A stretch of DNA of 64,000 bases from Acinetobacter ursingii DSM 16037 = CIP 107286 (GCF_000368825.1 NZ_KB849715.1:62001-126000); one strand, 5' to 3'; positions 1 to 9,206 are shown, counted from the stretch's first letter. Program-made: numbers and translations. Notes: generated by a model from the sequence alone, not told the origin.

Positions 1-29
1 GTTATAAACATCAATATATGGAGTATTTT

Positions 30-335
30 ATGGCACGTAGACCAAGAAGAAATCATTCAAATGATTTTAAAGCTAAGGTAGCACTTGCTGCGATTAAAGC
101 AGAAAAAACACTTGCTGAATTGAGTGCTGAATTTGATGTTCATCAAAACCAAATTATCGACTGGAAAAATCAACTGATTTCAGCTTCCTCGCAAGCTTTC
201 GATCAATCAAAAGCTCCAACAGAACCACCCATCGATCTAAAAAAACTACATGCAAAAATCGGTGAGCAGGCATTAGAAATTGATTTTTTAGAAGGTGTGT
301 TGAAGAAACTGGGCCGCTTCAACCACAAAAGTTAA
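30..335 (+). CDS. IS3-family transposase OrfA (helix-turn-helix subunit)
   Basis: A protein of about 101 residues with the N-terminal RRNHSNDFKAKVALAAIKAE helix-turn-helix signature of the IS3 OrfA/transposase-8 family, followed by a leucine-rich coiled segment (residues about 65-95) that normally mediates multimerisation. I chose the ATG at 30 because GGAG sits six bases upstream; an in-frame ATG at 18 has no ribosome site. OrfB is open in the -1 frame from 284. A T TTT TTA heptamer at 284-290, read in the zero frame as TTT TTA, is a candidate -1 slip site for making the OrfAB fusion transposase. The slip is inferred from the heptamer rule and family behaviour, not shown. Confidence 0.85.
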   Translation: MARRPRRNHSNDFKAKVALAAIKAEKTLAELSAEFDVHQNQIIDWKNQLISASSQAFDQSKAPTEPPIDLKKLHAKIGEQALEIDFLEGVLKKLGRFNHKS

Positions 336-421
336 TCGATGACTCACTTCAGATTTCAGTATCTAAGCAAGCTCAGCTGCTGAAAGTCTCCCGTGGTTGT
401 TATTACTATCGCCCAAAACCT

Positions 422-1162
422 GTGAGTGCATCAGATCTGAAGCTAATGCGGTGTATGGATGAGTTACATATGCAATACCCTTTTGCAGGTAGCCGTATGA
501 TGCGTGATTTGTTGAATCGTCAAGGACATCATATAGGACGACGTCATACACGTACTTTAATGAAGAAAATGGGCATTAATGCGTTATATTGCAAACCAAA
601 TTTAAGCCAGGCTAATCAAGCTCACCGCAAATATCCATATCTGCTCAAAGGATTGGCTATTCAGCGCAGTAATCAAGTGTGGTCTACGGATATAACGTAT
701 ATCCCTATGGCAAAAGGCTTTGTTTATTTATGTGCTGTGATTGATTGGCATAGCCGCAAGGTACTTGCGCATAGAGTATCGATTAGTATGGAGGTTACAT
801 TTTGCATAGAAACATTAAATGAAGCTATTGAAAAATATGGTCGACCTGAAATATTTAATACAGACCAAGGCAGTCAGTTTACCAGTGATGCATTTATTGA
901 TGTATTGAAATCAAATGGCATTCAAATCAGTATGGATGGTAAAGGTCGATGGGTTGATAATGTGATGGTTGAACGATTATGGCGGAGCGTTAAATATGAA
1001 GAGGTGTATCTCAAAGCCTACAGCAATGTTTTGGATGCGAAGAAGCAATTAAACGCATATTTTGAATTTTATAATTTGAAACGACCTCATTCGAGTCTGG
1101 ACAAAATGACTCCAGATGAGTTTTACTATGACCAGCTACCACAACAAAATAAGGTAGCTTAA
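422..1162 (+). CDS. IS3-family transposase OrfB (DDE integrase domain)
   Basis: This is the catalytic part of the IS3 transposase. An HTH_21-like segment (YPFAGSRMMRDLLNRQG) precedes an integrase core with the DDE residues visible: D in WSTDITY, D in FNTDQGSQFTS and E in MVERLWRSVKYEEVYL. The tail FYNLKRPHSSLDKMTPDEFY is the usual IS3 C-terminal motif. The GTG at 422 is only the first start inside the frame; the same frame is open back to 284, so the real product is probably an OrfAB fusion made by -1 frameshifting. No internal stop is seen, so the element may be active. Confidence 0.88.
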   Translation: MSASDLKLMRCMDELHMQYPFAGSRMMRDLLNRQGHHIGRRHTRTLMKKMGINALYCKPNLSQANQAHRKYPYLLKGLAIQRSNQVWSTDITYIPMAKGFVYLCAVIDWHSRKVLAHRVSISMEVTFCIETLNEAIEKYGRPEIFNTDQGSQFTSDAFIDVLKSNGIQISMDGKGRWVDNVMVERLWRSVKYEEVYLKAYSNVLDAKKQLNAYFEFYNLKRPHSSLDKMTPDEFYYDQLPQQNKVA

Positions 1163-1193
1163 CTAGAGCAGAGTATCACTTATAAATAAGCTT

Positions 1194-2903
1194 TTAGTTG
1201 TTCAAACATGTGGGACCACCTCTGACCAGACCCACAATTAAAGGACCGAGTAAAGTTAAGAATACATTTGCAAGCGCATAAGTGATTGCAAACGGAACCG
1301 TAGGAATAGAGTTTCCAGCTTTATCTAATACCGCACCAAAGGCTGGATTTGCGCTACGCGCACCTGAGAGCGCACCTGCAAAGACGGCAACGTTATCGTA
1401 CCGAAGGACATAACGTCCAAATAGCATACTCAGAATAAGAGGAACTAGTGTCACCACCACTCCAATAAGGAATAGAGAAAGTCCACTTTCTTTCACCGTT
1501 TGAATTGCCTGTAAACCAGACTGCAAGCCCACTGCTGCCACAAAGCCTGCCAAGCCTAGATCTTTTAACAGCTGAGAAGCAGCTAAAGGCATATTGCCGT
1601 GGATTTGATCACGACTCCGTATCCAGCCGAAGACTAAACCTGAAAGCAGTGCACCACCGCCTGCACCTAAAGTTAAAGGAATATCTCCAAGATGAACAAC
1701 AATAAGACCGATCGCTAAACCAATGGCTAAACCCGCACCATGGAAAATCCAGTCAGTTTTAATGCTTTCTGGAATCGCCTGACCGCCCTCTTTCACGACT
1801 CGAGCTAGGTCACTTTGAGTACCATAGACAGTGACTACATCACCACGATGAAAAATAAAATCATCGGTAAGTTCAACAGGCTCTCCATTACGTTTAATAC
1901 CTAAGATATAAATACCGTGCTTTAAATACGGTGGAGTATTTGATTTTAAATCGCCTAGTGTTCGGTTGATATATTTTGAATTCTTCAGGATGACATCGGT
2001 AGTCTCCATGATTAATTCCATACCTTCAGACGATTGCAACTCATGCCCGATACTATTTGCAATCTCAACCACACCATTACGACGACCCACCACCAAGACA
2101 ACATCATCTTTTTGTAAAATCGTCTCAGGTGTAATATCGACCAAGCGGTCATTGCGTTTTAATTTTTCAATGGTCACGCTGTTAGTCTTAGATTCAATTT
2201 CTTCAACCGTTTTACCATTTGCTTGATCAACCTGATAAATACGACTGACAATCTCAGGCATCGCCATTTCTTGCCCTGGTACAAGTTCAACAGCACCTTT
2301 AAGCAATTCTGATTGCGCTTTGATGGCATCATCACGAATCTCACGCCCCATAAACTTGGGTAGTAGATTCACACAGACAATAATCGCGCCCAGTGAGCCA
2401 AAAACGTAGGTTACGGCATACCCAATCGCGACATTACTTTGTAATCTCTGAATTTCTTCCAATGGTAAATCCAGACGTGACAATGCGTCACCTGCCGTAC
2501 CAATAATCGCAGATTGCGTCATTCCACCTGCCGCCAAACCTGCTGCCAAACCTTTATCCAGATGGAAGATTTTTGCCATGACCAAGACAGTGATCAGACC
2601 ACAAATCGCCATAAATGCAGCAAGGAGAATTTCCTTGATTGAACTTGGCCCTAAAGATTTAAAAAACTGTGGACCACTTTCAAAACCAACTGCATAAATG
2701 AATAATGCAAATAAAATGGATTTGACACCATTATCAACTGAAACACCGATTAGACTCAGCACCACCGCTACAAGTAATGAGCCTGCGACACCACCTAATT
2801 GAAATTTTCCAACCTGAAATTTTCCAATCCAGAAACCAATTGAAATTGATAGAAACAGTAATATTTCAGGGCTATGTTTTAATATACTTTGTAGCCATTC
2901 CAT
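1194..2903 (-). CDS. aspT: AspT-family aspartate:alanine antiporter-like membrane protein
   Basis: The 569-residue protein has the AspT/YidE/YbjL architecture: a hydrophobic transmembrane block (about residues 8-180), two TrkA-C (RCK-C) like soluble domains (about 205-370, with repeated DDVVLVVGRR and GDVVTVYGTQ segments), and a second transmembrane block (about 385-560). Family members exchange aspartate for alanine across the inner membrane, which can support proton-motive force generation. Substrate here is inferred from family only. The start has GAGAGG seven bases upstream. The last residues (GGPTCLNN) lie within about 30 bp of the IS OrfB stop, so the original 3' end may have been replaced or trimmed by the insertion. 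Confidence 0.82.
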   Translation of the reverse strand: MEWLQSILKHSPEILLFLSISIGFWIGKFQVGKFQLGGVAGSLLVAVVLSLIGVSVDNGVKSILFALFIYAVGFESGPQFFKSLGPSSIKEILLAAFMAICGLITVLVMAKIFHLDKGLAAGLAAGGMTQSAIIGTAGDALSRLDLPLEEIQRLQSNVAIGYAVTYVFGSLGAIIVCVNLLPKFMGREIRDDAIKAQSELLKGAVELVPGQEMAMPEIVSRIYQVDQANGKTVEEIESKTNSVTIEKLKRNDRLVDITPETILQKDDVVLVVGRRNGVVEIANSIGHELQSSEGMELIMETTDVILKNSKYINRTLGDLKSNTPPYLKHGIYILGIKRNGEPVELTDDFIFHRGDVVTVYGTQSDLARVVKEGGQAIPESIKTDWIFHGAGLAIGLAIGLIVVHLGDIPLTLGAGGGALLSGLVFGWIRSRDQIHGNMPLAASQLLKDLGLAGFVAAVGLQSGLQAIQTVKESGLSLFLIGVVVTLVPLILSMLFGRYVLRYDNVAVFAGALSGARSANPAFGAVLDKAGNSIPTVPFAITYALANVFLTLLGPLIVGLVRGGPTCLNN

Positions 2904-3044
2904 TCTTTAGACCTCTCACTTTCTTTATTATTAAGTTCAAGAGTTATTTAATTTTATTTTAGGAAACTCCCGACCTAGGTTAGGAGAGCCTCAATTTCTA
3001 TAATTTGTATTCATTTATAACATTAAAATTACTATATAATAATA

Positions 3045-3122
3045 GACTTCTTTCATAAGCTTCTTTTATTTCTTCCAAAATAGCAGAAAATAAAGAGGAT
3101 CTAAACAATTATGAAAGAAGTC
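3045..3122. repeat. Dispersed palindromic repeat, copy 1
   Basis: A 78-bp unit bounded by perfect 12-bp inverted repeats: GACTTCTTTCAT on the left and ATGAAAGAAGTC on the right. The interior contains a second near-complementary pair (CTTTTATTTC with GAAAATAAAG), so either strand can fold into a long hairpin. The right half shares AAATAAAGAGG..CTAAACAA with the copies at 13345, 50426 and 57655. It lies 92 bp beyond the 3' end of ohr (minus strand) and upstream of aspT. Confidence 0.8.
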
Positions 3123-3213
3123 CAACTTATCAATCATTATGTATTAATCAGAACAACTAAATAATATATTTTTTTAATTATGCTTCTTAATTAATTATTT
3201 TAGATCAAAAGGT

Positions 3214-3642
3214 TTAAACAATAATATTAAGATCTACATCAATATTACCGCGTGTCGCATTCGAATATGGGCAGACGATATGTGCAGCATCGACCAATTT
3301 CTTCGCCTCTGCTTCATCCATACCTTCTAAATGAATATTTAACTTAGCTTCGATACTAAAACCTGTTGGAATCGGCCCAATACCCACTTCGCCTTCGATA
3401 TAAGCATCCGCTGGTATCTTAATTTTATCTCTATGCGCAACAAATTTCATTGCACCCAAGAAACAGGCTGAATATCCTCCAGCAAATAATTGTTCAGGAT
3501 TCGTAACGGCACCGCCCGCGCCTCCCATTTCTTTGGGAACACCCAATTTCACATTTAAAACACCGTCTGAAGAAACGACTTGACCATCTCGACCGCCAGT
3601 TGCTTTGGCTTGTGCACGATAAACAACTTTTTCAAGAGACAT
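3214..3642 (-). CDS. ohr: Organic hydroperoxide resistance protein (Ohr/OsmC family)
   Basis: A thiol peroxidase that reduces organic and fatty-acid hydroperoxides in the cytoplasm, normally recycled by lipoyl dependent partners. The 142-residue length is typical. The family's catalytic set is visible at the expected places: R18 (GGRDG), E50 (TNPEQLF), peroxidatic C60 (GYSACFLGAM) and resolving C124 (IVCPYSNATRGNIDV). No OhrR repressor gene is adjacent, and I do not see a clear OhrR operator in the AT-rich upstream region. Confidence 0.92.
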   Translation of the reverse strand: MSLEKVVYRAQAKATGGRDGQVVSSDGVLNVKLGVPKEMGGAGGAVTNPEQLFAGGYSACFLGAMKFVAHRDKIKIPADAYIEGEVGIGPIPTGFSIEAKLNIHLEGMDEAEAKKLVDAAHIVCPYSNATRGNIDVDLNIIV

Positions 3643-4124
3643 AATTGTTCCTAAATATACTTATAAAAGACAGTACTACTCTAAAACTAAAATACTTTAT
3701 TTTCTTTACTTTGTGTTATATCAAGATATTCCTAATGTAAATATAAGTAATTATACGTAATCATCATCAAAACAAAAAAAAGAATACTTAAAATATTTTT
3801 TATTTTTTAAGTCATTATTTCATAAACTTTAAGTTTTAAAATGTGAACATACACACATAATCAACTCAGAGATGTTTATTGTTTTTGGATTTACTCCTAT
3901 GTGAAATAGAATGTAAAACTAATCATTTATAAATTAATGCAGACCGATTAAGATACAAAACCACAACACCCCACAAATATAAATACAATCCACCATCATT
4001 TATATACATAATTATTCATACTAGAACTTTACTCTAAGAGAGCAACAAGTCTTTATGATGAACAACAAGCCCTAATATAATTATTTATTTTACTAATAAC
4101 GAACGTTACTACAGGAAACATAAC
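3643..4124. other. AT-rich intergenic region without recognisable genes
   Basis: This 482-bp gap separates the divergent ohr and DUF1269 genes and must carry both promoters. It is very AT-rich with many short A/T tracts. I found no convincing ORF, hairpin terminator or repeat copy in it. Confidence 0.6.
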
Positions 4125-4715
4125 ATGAGCCATAATATTCTACTCGTTACTTGGGATACATCTTCAAAAGCCTATGAAGCCTATAGTCAGGTTAAGAATC
4201 AAATCACAGGCAATATTAATCAATTGGCCGTCATCGAACGGCAAGATGACGGTAAAATATCAATTAATGACGGTTATAGCTACACCGCTGGCGACAATAC
4301 AGTCGGCGGCAGTCTTATTGGGACTCTCATTGGTATTTTAGGTGGTCCTTTAGGGATGCTCCTTGGGTTTTCTACGGGTGCATTGATTGGTTCTCTGGCA
4401 GATCTGGATGATGCTGATACTGATGAAGCTGTTTTAGCTGAAATTTCTAAATATCTTCCTATTGGTTCAACTGGATTAATTATTGATATCGAGGAACAAG
4501 ATGAAAATGCAACTGATACGCTGCTTCGTAATCTTGGAGCGACGGTTTATCGCTGGAATTATGAAGTTGTAGAAGCTGAAGTAGAAGCTTCAATCGAAGC
4601 TTGGGAACACGCCAATAAAGAAGCCAATAAAGTCTTAAAGGAACAAAGAAAAGAAGAAAACAAGCAAAAACGTCAACAAAAATGGGCTGATTTTAAAGCC
4701 AAATTTAAAAAATAA
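4125..4715 (+). CDS. DUF1269-family putative membrane protein
   Basis: A 196-residue protein that starts with a short alpha/beta segment (MSHNILLVTWDTSSKAYEAY), followed by a glycine-rich hydrophobic stretch (about residues 62-95, GTLIGILGGPLGMLLGFSTG) that could form a membrane hairpin, then a domain ending in an Ala/Glu/Lys-rich charged helix (about 150-196). This layout is that of DUF1269 proteins, whose function is unknown. AGGAAA precedes the ATG at suitable distance. The basic tail (KEENKQKRQQKWADFKAKFKK) is probably cytoplasmic. Confidence 0.75.
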   Translation: MSHNILLVTWDTSSKAYEAYSQVKNQITGNINQLAVIERQDDGKISINDGYSYTAGDNTVGGSLIGTLIGILGGPLGMLLGFSTGALIGSLADLDDADTDEAVLAEISKYLPIGSTGLIIDIEEQDENATDTLLRNLGATVYRWNYEVVEAEVEASIEAWEHANKEANKVLKEQRKEENKQKRQQKWADFKAKFKK

Positions 4716-4852
4716 TTGATAAACCTATCATTATAATAAAAAATTCATCTCACTAGACGGCAGGAAAATCAACTCTTATGATTTTCTTGCTTTTTTTTTA
4801 CCAATTCAGCATTCTTGTCACTAAAATATAAAAGCATTTATTCAGGCGGTTT

Positions 4853-5554
4853 ATGTCTCATTCCCATCATGATCAACCTCATTTTATCCAACGGACAGGT
4901 TGGCTGCGTGCCTCAGTGTTGGGTGCCAATGATGGCATTATTTCCGTCACAAGTTTAGTGATGGGAATGGCAGCCAGTGGTGCAAATACCCATACTTTAT
5001 TGATTGCTTGTCTGGCTGGCTTAATTTCAGGCGCTACTTCAATGGCTGCGGGTGAATATGTTTCTGTGCAGTCACAAAAAGATATTGAACACGCCGACCT
5101 TAAATTTGAAGCAACTTTACTCGAACAACATCCACATTTAGAATTAGAAGAGTTGACGACCATTTATATTCATCGTGGTTTAACACCGGAGCTCGCAAAA
5201 GAAGTGGCGATTCAACTTACACAAAAAGATGCCTTAGAAGCACATGCGCGTGATGAAATTGGCATCATCGAACAAACAGCAGCTCGTCCAGTGCAAGCGG
5301 CCTTGTCTTCTGCCCTTTCTTTTTCACTTGGCGCATTATGTCCGATGCTGGCTATTTTATTTAGCCCCAGCGCTTATACGGCTCAGGTCGTTTTGGTTAC
5401 AGGTATTATTTCCTTGATGATTTTAGGTGCGCTTTCCAGTTATTTTGCAGGGACTTCACTTTGGAAAGGTAGTTTACGCATTACAGTTTGGGGCATTCTG
5501 GCGATGGCTTTTTCAAGCTGGATTGGTTCTTTATTTCATGTAAATCCAATGTAA
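4853..5554 (+). CDS. VIT/CCC1-family Fe2+/Mn2+ transporter
   Basis: A 233-residue inner-membrane protein of the VIT1/CCC1 (DUF125) family, which moves ferrous iron or manganese out of the cytosol. Family hallmarks are the N-terminal GWLRASVLGANDGIISVTS segment and MAAGEYVSVQSQKD after the second helix, then a hydrophilic metal-binding loop rich in Glu and His (about residues 80-145, including HPHLELEEL), then three more helices. The gene stands alone after a short gap and is followed by an isomerase gene in the same direction. Whether the ion is iron or manganese cannot be told from sequence. Confidence 0.88.
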   Translation: MSHSHHDQPHFIQRTGWLRASVLGANDGIISVTSLVMGMAASGANTHTLLIACLAGLISGATSMAAGEYVSVQSQKDIEHADLKFEATLLEQHPHLELEELTTIYIHRGLTPELAKEVAIQLTQKDALEAHARDEIGIIEQTAARPVQAALSSALSFSLGALCPMLAILFSPSAYTAQVVLVTGIISLMILGALSSYFAGTSLWKGSLRITVWGILAMAFSSWIGSLFHVNPM

Positions 5555-5592
5555 CCAGTATGTTAAAGATAAATTTTTGAGACCTAACATTC

Positions 5593-6183
5593 ATGGCGAA
5601 CATTCAATTCTGGTTTGATTTTGCAAGTACATATTCCTATCTTTCGGCTATGCAAATTCGACAGTTAAAAGATCAATATCCATTTAGCCTTCACCCATTT
5701 TTGTTAGGTGGTATTTTTCACAAACAAGGACTCAATGATTCTCCATTCAATATTTATCCATTGAAGGGCGAATACATGTGGCGTGATATGCAACGTATTT
5801 GTGAAAAGCTTGAAATTGGATTCAATCGCCCTGAGATTTTCCCACAAAATGGTTTATTGGCCGCTCGAATTGTCTGTCAATATGCGCAGGCTGACTGGAT
5901 TTTTGACTTTATTTGCGAAGTTTATCAAGCTAATTTTGTATATGGACAAAATATTAGCCAAACTGAAACAATTGAAAGTATTTTAAAAAAATTACAGTTG
6001 GACAGTCAAAGTATTATCGAAATGTCTACAACAGAGCCTGCAAAACAAGCTTTAAAGTACAATGGATTACACGCAGAACAATTACGTATTTTTGGTGCGC
6101 CGTCATTTATTGTGAATGGTGAGCTGTTTTGGGGAAATGATCGTTTACAGGATGCTTTAGACTGGTCGAAACGTATCGTATAG
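5593..6183 (+). CDS. 2-hydroxychromene-2-carboxylate isomerase family (DsbA fold, kappa-GST-like)
   Basis: A 196-residue thioredoxin/DsbA-fold protein. The start (IQFWFDFASTYSYLSAMQI) matches the FDFxSPYSYL glutathione-binding motif of 2-hydroxychromene-2-carboxylate isomerases, with the serine of that motif as likely active residue. The C-terminal FGAPSFIVNGELFWGNDRL is the cis-proline loop (GAPSFVV) and the family's WGNDRL segment. No aromatic-degradation genes are nearby, so a naphthalene-pathway role is not supported; a general glutathione-dependent isomerase or transferase is likelier. The stop at 6183 almost touches the convergent gene ending at 6185. Confidence 0.82.
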   Translation: MANIQFWFDFASTYSYLSAMQIRQLKDQYPFSLHPFLLGGIFHKQGLNDSPFNIYPLKGEYMWRDMQRICEKLEIGFNRPEIFPQNGLLAARIVCQYAQADWIFDFICEVYQANFVYGQNISQTETIESILKKLQLDSQSIIEMSTTEPAKQALKYNGLHAEQLRIFGAPSFIVNGELFWGNDRLQDALDWSKRIV

Positions 6184-6184
6184 A

Positions 6185-6964
6185 TTACAGGATTTTTTCA
6201 TTCATATAGCGCCAATAACGTCTCGGCACATATTGAATATGCAATTTGATATTGTTGCGTGCCTCAATATTGACGCTTTTAAAATAATCTTTCCAAAGCT
6301 GGTCGTATAAGGCTTCGTTTTCATCTAGTTCTAAACTAAAATCCTGACTAAAGCCATTTTCAATATTTTTATCCAGTGTCGAGGCATCCAGTTCGACCTG
6401 ATGAATCTGATCTAAATCATAATAAATACCGAAATGGCGTTTTTCATCATAAATCAGCCATTTTTGATCCTGATAACGTGCTTTAAAATGTTTTTCAATC
6501 AGCGGCAGCACATTAAAATCTGGACGTACCAGACTGATAAATAAGCCTTCTTGTGTTTTCTTAAATCTTACAAAAGCTTCCATACGGTGCTTTTCACGAC
6601 CCACTTGTTTGGTCCATTGTGATACGCCAAGCACATCGGCATGACCATAATTTTTTTCAATTGAAAATGGATTTTGAAATACATAAATGGCGAAATTAAA
6701 CAAATGCTGAAAGGCAATTAATTGTTCAGATAAAAACGTATAATGAAAACGCTTTATCCCTTCTGAAGAAAGTTTCTGAGTCAAACCCTTCCAAACACGC
6801 TGTGCTTGCTGCTCATGACTTGCAACTACAACACTTTCAGCAAACAGTGAATCCTGCACCTGATGCTCTAATGCCAATTGCACTTCAAATTGCTTAAATT
6901 GAAATGCTCTGAAAATACAGCTTAATAGTCCAGTCAGACTGCCATCGAACTGATAAATGATCAT
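6185..6964 (-). CDS. TIGR03915-type putative DNA metabolism protein (DUF4130), partner of radical SAM protein
   Basis: A 259-residue protein whose start (IYQFDGSLTGLLSCIFRAF) and end (HIQYVPRRYWRYMNEKIL) match the conserved termini of the TIGR03915/DUF4130 family, always found beside a TIGR03916 radical SAM protein. Some homologues are fused to uracil-DNA glycosylases, which is the basis for a DNA repair or modification role; the chemistry is unproven. Here it lies 27 bp downstream of the radical SAM gene on the same strand, so the two are surely co-transcribed. Confidence 0.85.
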   Translation of the reverse strand: MIIYQFDGSLTGLLSCIFRAFQFKQFEVQLALEHQVQDSLFAESVVVASHEQQAQRVWKGLTQKLSSEGIKRFHYTFLSEQLIAFQHLFNFAIYVFQNPFSIEKNYGHADVLGVSQWTKQVGREKHRMEAFVRFKKTQEGLFISLVRPDFNVLPLIEKHFKARYQDQKWLIYDEKRHFGIYYDLDQIHQVELDASTLDKNIENGFSQDFSLELDENEALYDQLWKDYFKSVNIEARNNIKLHIQYVPRRYWRYMNEKIL

Positions 6965-6991
6965 TTTAGAATTATCGTATTTACCATCGTA

Positions 6992-8251
6992 TTAAAAACC
7001 AAAACCGAGTTGCGGTGAAATCTGTTTGGTATATTTGGACTGCCCTGATTGTAAAATTTGCTGGCGTACTTGATGCGGTTGTAAATCACGTTGAAACTGT
7101 GGAGTATCCACGCAACGAATAAAATGCTGTGCACGGCTATACGCCACCCCCATACGTTTCAACTGATCAATTCGCAAAGCCCCAAAACGACGTGCCTGTA
7201 CAATTTTTTGGGCTGATTTCACCCCAATTCCCGGAATGCGCAAAATCATTTTGTAATCAGCTCGGTTTAGATCAACAGGAAATTGTTCTGGATTACGCAG
7301 CGCCCAACTCAGTTTTGGGTCGATATCCAGATCTAGATTGGGATGTTGCGGATTGACAATTTCATCGGCAGCAAAGCCATAAAAACGCATCAGCCAATCA
7401 GACTGATAGAGTCGATTTTCGCGTAGCAATGGTGGTGCTGATCCAATTGCAGGCAAAGCTTTTTCTTGTTCATTGATTGGAATGTAACCTGAATAATAAA
7501 CGCGTTTCAGTTTAAATTCCTTATAATGCTGATCCGCCATCATCATCACATCATAATCAGTTTCACTGGCTGCTCCCACCACCATTTGTGTGGTTTGCCC
7601 TGCTGGCACAAATTTAGGGACAGTTCGAATCAGTTTTCGTTCATCCTTAAACTGAATTAAGCGATCACGTACAATGCCTAAATCCTTTTGTACTTCAGCA
7701 TGTGTTTTTTCAGGTGCAAAACGTTTTAATCCTGCTTCTGTCGGCATTTCCAGATTAATACTCATGCGGTCAGCATAGAGTCCAGCTTCAGTGATCAGTT
7801 CTGGTGAAGCACCTGGAATAGTTTTGAGATGAATATAACCATTAAAATTTTCTTCTAAACGCAGCTTCTTCACTACCTGTAACATACGCTCCATGGTATG
7901 GTCGGCGGATTTAAAAATACCGGAACTTAAAAATAAGCCCTCAATATAATTACGGCGATAAAAATTAATGGTCAGATCAACCACTTCCTGCACGGTAAAT
8001 GCAGCACGTTGAATGTCATTGGAACGACGTGAAACACAATAAGCGCAGTCAAAAATACAGACATTGCTAAATAAAATTTTAAGCAATGACACACAGCGAC
8101 CATCTTCAGTATAAGAGTGACAAATGCCTGAGCCGGTATTGCCCAATCCCTTATCTTTATTTTTCCGATTGCTGCCACTGGATGAGCAAGATACATCATA
8201 TTTGGCAGCATCGGCTAAAATCTGTAGTTTTTCGCGGATACGATCAGACAT
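6992..8251 (-). CDS. Putative DNA modification/repair radical SAM protein (TIGR03916 type)
   Basis: A roughly 419-residue radical SAM enzyme with the CxxxCxxC cluster motif in NVCIFDCAYCVSRRSND (about residue 70) that ligates a 4Fe-4S cluster and cleaves SAM. The C-terminal third carries a helix-hairpin-helix DNA-binding motif (LRIPGIGVKSAQKIVQARR). I placed the start at the second ATG (8251) because AAGGTGG lies six bases before it; the first ATG at 8257 abuts that ribosome site. Paired with the DUF4130 gene downstream. The family is annotated as DNA modification or repair, without a known substrate. Confidence 0.88.
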   Translation of the reverse strand: MSDRIREKLQILADAAKYDVSCSSSGSNRKNKDKGLGNTGSGICHSYTEDGRCVSLLKILFSNVCIFDCAYCVSRRSNDIQRAAFTVQEVVDLTINFYRRNYIEGLFLSSGIFKSADHTMERMLQVVKKLRLEENFNGYIHLKTIPGASPELITEAGLYADRMSINLEMPTEAGLKRFAPEKTHAEVQKDLGIVRDRLIQFKDERKLIRTVPKFVPAGQTTQMVVGAASETDYDVMMMADQHYKEFKLKRVYYSGYIPINEQEKALPAIGSAPPLLRENRLYQSDWLMRFYGFAADEIVNPQHPNLDLDIDPKLSWALRNPEQFPVDLNRADYKMILRIPGIGVKSAQKIVQARRFGALRIDQLKRMGVAYSRAQHFIRCVDTPQFQRDLQPHQVRQQILQSGQSKYTKQISPQLGFGF

Positions 8252-8378
8252 GAACATCCACCTTATAATTCACATTCGTTTATTATAAAAAATCAACGCT
8301 GATCAGGGGATTTGTATTCATTTTAAACGACATGAGATGTCGCTTAAAATGTAACGGATAAGTCTTAATCATTCAATA

Positions 8379-9206
8379 TCAAAATAATAAATGTGTCTCA
8401 TGCTGCTGATGTTCAACAGTCATTTCGTGTTCATCTTTTAGATTGACACCCGAAAAATCCAGTTGTAGGGATTTTTTCATTAAAGCAATTAAGCGCTGTG
8501 TTGCAATCAATATGGGAAGTCCCGCTGGACGTACATTTGAAATGCAATTGCGCATCGCATCATGACAACCTAAATGGGCATCATAAGTATAATAGATCCC
8601 TAGACTATCGGGCGAACTGAGACCCGGACGCTCTCCAATCAGCATCACTAACATTTTAGCATTCAAAATCTGGGCGACTTCATCGCCTAATGCAACGCGA
8701 CTGCCCTGTGCGATGATCAAAGGCGCAACTGACCATTTCAGTGCTTTAAACTCAGCTATTAGATGTTCAATCAAAATGGGCGCATTCTCATCGATGGCTC
8801 TTGCAGATAAACCATCTCCAATGACGATGACAACATCATATTTATTGGGATTTTGGGCTTGATAGTGTTGTAATTCCTGACGTGAATTTTCACTTAAACT
8901 TCGCCCCAAATCTGGACGTTTAAGATAAGTTTCTTTATCTACAGCACAACTCTGAATCAGCAGTAATTGATGATTTAAATGTGATAACTTTCTTTTAAAT
9001 AATTCGATATCTAATGCCTGTAAAACAGCATCTTTGGCTTGCGCATGTGCCAGTTGGAACTCAAGTAATGGCTTGGTTGGCACACTACAACCTACACGTC
9101 CCAGTGCTATTCGTGCATCAGTAAAATTTTTAAGCTTGCTCCAGACATCTTCATGTAATGACTGTGGGTATTGAGTATCTTTCATCAAGTTCACGACAAC
9201 CTCCAT
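8379..9206 (-). CDS. eutC: Ethanolamine ammonia-lyase small subunit
   Basis: Small subunit of the B12-dependent enzyme that splits ethanolamine into acetaldehyde and ammonia. The 275-residue frame shows family motifs VVIVIGDGLSARAIDENA and IGERPGLSSPDSLGIYYTY. The ATG at 9206 follows the eutB stop directly (TAAATG). However, a GGAGG lies immediately after it, so translation may start at the GTG at 9194 or the ATG at 9185, giving a product 4 or 7 residues shorter. It is the last gene of the eat-eutB-eutC unit. No reactivase (eutA) or microcompartment genes are next to it. Confidence 0.93.
   Translation of the reverse strand: MEVVVNLMKDTQYPQSLHEDVWSKLKNFTDARIALGRVGCSVPTKPLLEFQLAHAQAKDAVLQALDIELFKRKLSHLNHQLLLIQSCAVDKETYLKRPDLGRSLSENSRQELQHYQAQNPNKYDVVIVIGDGLSARAIDENAPILIEHLIAEFKALKWSVAPLIIAQGSRVALGDEVAQILNAKMLVMLIGERPGLSSPDSLGIYYTYDAHLGCHDAMRNCISNVRPAGLPILIATQRLIALMKKSLQLDFSGVNLKDEHEMTVEHQQHETHLLF

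Larger units (their letters stand above)
1..1193 (+). mobile_element. IS3-family insertion sequence, left end cut by window edge
   Basis: Two overlapping-frame transposase ORFs (a helix-turn-helix OrfA and a DDE OrfB in the -1 frame) identify an IS3-family element. The left terminal inverted repeat lies before position 1 or in the first 29 bases and cannot be defined. The right end is not clear either: OrfB stops at 1162 and the stop codon of the convergent antiporter gene is at 1194-1196. The true right inverted repeat therefore lies in that short gap or overlaps the antiporter gene, and the end given here is approximate. Confidence 0.8.
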
